A stretch of DNA of 64,000 bases from JAWLDA01 sp041686855 (GTDB lineage: Bacteria; Bacillota; Limnochordia; DTU080; RSA5), in assembly GCA_041686855.1 (NCBI GenBank), contig JAWLDA010000005.1:1-64000 (forward strand). The letters are read 5' to 3'. The position numbers and the translations under genes were made by a program. The notes beneath the pieces are model-generated. The model saw only the letters and a list, made by a program, of their open reading frames with translations. It was not told the DNA's origin and did not search any database. Of the stretch, positions 61,369-64,000 are shown in pieces. How positions within the stretch are numbered: position 1 is the stretch's first letter; each line of letters begins with the position of its first letter.

Positions 61369-62382
61369 TTAAGCGCTCTGCTTCTCGGCTTTCTCCACTT
61401 TGACCGGCGCCCCGCTCTCGGCTGATCGCCAGACGGCTTCTGTGAGCTCGATCACTCGCAAGCCGCAGATCGGCGGCACCTGGACCTCGGCCTCTCCCCG
61501 GATGGCTGCCACGAAGTTTTCGTCTTTATTACCGACCGGGTCGCCGAAGTCCGTCACTTCCGTGGGATTTGGAGCATCCTCTGTGGAGATCCACGCACGG
61601 CCGCCCTGGCGCAGCCAGATGATCCCTTTCTCCCCTGCAATCGTCACGTCTTCCCACATGCCGCTCGCAACCTGGTCGCCGAGGATGGAGATGTTGCCGA
61701 CGGCGCCGTTGGTGTACCGGACGTTGACGGCCGAATTGATGTCGACGCGCTCGCCGCGGAAATCGACAAAGGCGCTCACTTCCTGGGCCTCGAGGCCTGT
61801 CACCCAAAGGAGGATGTCGACCAAGTGGCTGCCTGAATCGTTGAGCTGACCGCCGCCGCTCAGTGCAGGATCAAGGCGCCACTTTCCTTGTTGGCTGCGG
61901 AGCCAGTTTTGGCCTTGAAAGCACTGAGTGAAGGTGATGCGTCCGAGCTTGCCGGATTCGATCGTCTCTTTCACCCAGCGAAAGCGGGGTTCGAAATGCC
62001 GTTGGTAGCCGATGCAGAGCACTTTGCCGGTCGATTCGACCTGACTGATAAGGCTGCGAGCGTCGGCGCTCGTGCAGGTCATCGGCTTCTCAACCTGTAC
62101 GTGGAGACCTTTGCTAAGGCAGTACGCAACCTGTTCGTAGTGAAGCGTATGCGGAGTGCTGATGACGACTGCGTCCAATGGCGCCTTTTCGACCATCTCT
62201 TTGTAGTCGTAAAAGGTGTCGACTCGCCTGCCCAAGCGCTCTTCCGCCTGCTGCAGACTGGCTTCGCTCGGATCAGCGAAGGCAGTGATTTCAACGCCGT
62301 CAATCTTGTCCATGGCGGCGATGTGGCCGCGGGCGTTTCCACCCGTACCAATAAAGCCGACTCGTATGTTATCTTGGGACAC
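61369..62382 (-). CDS. Gfo/Idh/MocA family oxidoreductase
   Basis: A 337-residue NAD(P)-dependent dehydrogenase with GFIGTGGNARGHIAAM near the N-terminus, the EKP motif in QVEKPMTCT, YQRHFEPRF and DSGSHLVDILLW near the active site. GTG 62382 follows aaggggttgaa. It is only 10 bases upstream of the DsbA-like gene on the same strand, so the two probably share a transcript, although no functional link is evident. Likely substrates are sugars or inositols. Confidence 0.88.
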   Translation of the reverse strand: MSQDNIRVGFIGTGGNARGHIAAMDKIDGVEITAFADPSEASLQQAEERLGRRVDTFYDYKEMVEKAPLDAVVISTPHTLHYEQVAYCLSKGLHVQVEKPMTCTSADARSLISQVESTGKVLCIGYQRHFEPRFRWVKETIESGKLGRITFTQCFQGQNWLRSQQGKWRLDPALSGGGQLNDSGSHLVDILLWVTGLEAQEVSAFVDFRGERVDINSAVNVRYTNGAVGNISILGDQVASGMWEDVTIAGEKGIIWLRQGGRAWISTEDAPNPTEVTDFGDPVGNKDENFVAAIRGEAEVQVPPICGLRVIELTEAVWRSAESGAPVKVEKAEKQSA

Positions 62383-62543
62383 GTCACTTCAACCCCTTAG
62401 ATACGGAAGTGTCGAATGCGCAATGCACGTCACCGTTGCGCACCGATTTTTCCCTAAACTTCCACTTCCCTTGGACGCTCCCTGCCAAATCTTCACTGGT
62501 ATTCTTGCGCTCTTGCGTCGTGCACTGCTTGCGATTTCCGTCT

Positions 62544-64000
62544 TTACCTGCGCTTGGGCGCCACGGCGTACTCTATGGCTTCGGCCAGACTCGGGTCCAC
62601 ATCTGCGAGGAGGTCACAGAGCTCTCCTGAGTAGTAGAGGATGAGCCGGTGGAGCGCGCGCGTACAGGCGGTGTACAACACTTTTACTTCGTCCTCGTGG
62701 GCGTACGTTGTCGCGCTGACATCGTAGAGAATGACGGCGTCGAACTCAAGTCCCTTGGCCAGATAGGAGGGGATCACCACGACACCGCGGGTGAAGCTCC
62801 GATCGGTTTGAGTGAGGAGCGCCACGGAGTGTTTGCTCCGCAGGCCTTCGTAGACGCGGTTTGCTTCGGCTGCCGTCCTACAGATGACGGCGACCGTATC
62901 GAACCCTTCATGCTTTAGGGCGTTGACGCCGTCACCGACGGCTTCGAGCAGGCGCTCCTCGTCAGGGACGTGCACGAGTTGCGGCTTCGGTCCCGTGCGC
63001 TCGATGGGCTCGATCGGTTCTCGGGGGCCGTCACTCGCCTCCAAGATCCCTTTCGCAAACGCGGCAATCTCTTGCGTGTTGCGGTAGCTGCGTGTGAGGC
63101 GCATGACGTGGGAACCCGTGATATTAAATGCCTCTTCAATCTCGTCAAAGGCAGGGGCGTGGAGGTACGGGTGAATCGCCTGATTCACGTCGCCTAGGAG
63201 TGTGAACGTAGCCTTCGAAAAGAGTCGTTCGAGTGCTGCGAAGTGCACCGCTGAGTAATCTTGGGTCTCGTCGACCACTACGTGTTTGATATCCTCCATC
63301 GGTTGGCTCTCGCCGATGGCCAGGTTCAAATAGAGGAGTGGCCCGACATCTTCGTACCCAATCTCACCGCGGCCAAGACGCGAGCGTGTGTCGGCAGCAA
63401 TGGCGTTAAAGTTAGCCGGCAGAGAGACCCCTACGGACTTCAGGATGGGCAGACCGCTACGGCTAAAGAGTCGAAGGTAGAGCGTGAGTGTGTCGACCGC
63501 TGCCAACTCTCCCAACTCTTCGCGCAGGTGGAGCGTCTCCTCGCGCAGCTGGGCCTTGCTCATGCGTCGAATCTCTGAGCGCGTCGCCCGATTGTGGTCC
63601 GGATGGTTCTCAAGCTCAGCTTGGATCTCCTTGAGTCGCTCTTCCTCGAGCGGCTCGAGCAGGTAGAGGATGCGTCGTTTGAGCTTCTCCAAGCGCTTGC
63701 CGTAAGGCAGGTAGTCGTAAGTCTCACGCAGGAGGCGTACCATCTCCTCCTTGGTGATCACCGTCTTTCCGCGAAACTCGACACTCTTAAGCGCCGCGTC
63801 TTCCCCCTGTTGGAGGCCCGCGACAAAATGCGTGAGCAACGCCAAAAACTTAGGCGATCCCTTAAACGAAATTCCGGCAACGCGCGTGGCGAATGCTGTG
63901 TCGCGCGGGCTGGAAAGGAGGTACTCCATTTGGTCCTCGAGCCGCTCCACCGGGCGGGAGAGGATTCGACCGGCCACTTCATACACCGTCATGCGCCGCA
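62544..64000 (-). CDS. HelD-like UvrD-family ATPase/helicase, partial
   Basis: C-terminal part of a superfamily 1 helicase, at least 482 residues; the frame stays open to the right window edge, so the N-terminus (with Walker A) lies outside. Motif II is VVVDETQDYS, motif III LLGDVNQAI, motif IV LTRSYRNTQEI, motif V KGLEFDAVILYDV and motif VI YTACTRALHRLIL. The long insert between motifs and the SAKAQLREE-like helical arms fit HelD, which releases stalled RNA polymerase in Bacillota; full HelD is about 750-780 residues. Confidence 0.85.
   Translation of the reverse strand, partial: RRMTVYEVAGRILSRPVERLEDQMEYLLSSPRDTAFATRVAGISFKGSPKFLALLTHFVAGLQQGEDAALKSVEFRGKTVITKEEMVRLLRETYDYLPYGKRLEKLKRRILYLLEPLEEERLKEIQAELENHPDHNRATRSEIRRMSKAQLREETLHLREELGELAAVDTLTLYLRLFSRSGLPILKSVGVSLPANFNAIAADTRSRLGRGEIGYEDVGPLLYLNLAIGESQPMEDIKHVVVDETQDYSAVHFAALERLFSKATFTLLGDVNQAIHPYLHAPAFDEIEEAFNITGSHVMRLTRSYRNTQEIAAFAKGILEASDGPREPIEPIERTGPKPQLVHVPDEERLLEAVGDGVNALKHEGFDTVAVICRTAAEANRVYEGLRSKHSVALLTQTDRSFTRGVVVIPSYLAKGLEFDAVILYDVSATTYAHEDEVKVLYTACTRALHRLILYYSGELCDLLADVDPSLAEAIEYAVAPKRR

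Overview
The window looks like chromosomal DNA from an endospore-forming member of the Bacillota with a moderately high GC content. A complete gerA-gerB-gerC germinant-receptor operon (57801 to 53844), a YfkAB-type radical SAM gene, a thiamine (TPP) riboswitch and Shine-Dalgarno sequences of the GGAGG type all point that way. However, every exported solute-binding protein here has a signal peptidase I site (Ala-x-Ala followed by Gln, Glu or Gly) and no lipobox cysteine. That is usual for cells with an outer membrane and periplasm. My inference is a diderm spore-former (Limnochordia-like), not a Bacillus- or Clostridium-like cell. No rRNA or tRNA gene was found; the first 60 bases may be the flank of an rRNA operon lying to the left.

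Layout. 1-1146: no gene; a 278-bp unit is tandemly repeated (A-B-A-B-A), followed by an 11-bp repeat. 1168-6497: a DUF983 membrane protein, a histidine phosphatase, a sulfatase plus sugar isomerase, and zwf on the other strand. 6627-11073: ogt, then a TPP-riboswitch thiamine uptake operon (thiamine-binding protein, permease, binding protein, ATPase, thiamine pyrophosphokinase). 11135-15667: a type II NADH dehydrogenase facing a three-gene phosphorelay. 15691-21000: two ABC exporters with zinc-ribbon N-termini flanking a DUF1854 protein, then a Dabb protein. 21046-25205: a DapA-like lyase, two sialidase-fold proteins and an Ldh-type dehydrogenase in one translationally coupled operon. 25423-28884: pyruvate carboxylase. 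28945-32100: a cobalamin riboswitch and BtuFCD-like transporter.

32081-51505 is a catabolic region: four family-1 sugar-type solute-binding proteins without any permease or ATPase gene, three xylose-isomerase-like TIM barrels in all with the one at 4047, dehydrogenases of the MDR, SDR, Ldh, CtBP-like and Gfo/Idh types, an HpaI-type aldolase, an MlrC peptidase, a creatininase-family hydrolase, a ceramidase-like hydrolase and two conserved proteins of unknown function. It looks like several small operons for uptake and oxidation of uncommon sugars, sugar acids or amides, probably sharing transport subunits encoded elsewhere.

51594-64000: a secreted CBM9-like protein, an alpha/beta hydrolase, the germination operon with a small coiled-coil gene and a small membrane gene, yfkAB, nagA, a DsbA-like gene, a Gfo/Idh dehydrogenase and the C-terminal part of a HelD-like helicase cut by the window edge. 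The DsbA-like gene is the most interesting object: an in-frame TGA sits exactly where the first cysteine of its CxxC motif should be, and a stem-loop that meets the published bacterial SECIS geometry follows it. It is a strong candidate for a selenocysteine-containing thiol oxidoreductase that a standard gene caller would split into two pieces.
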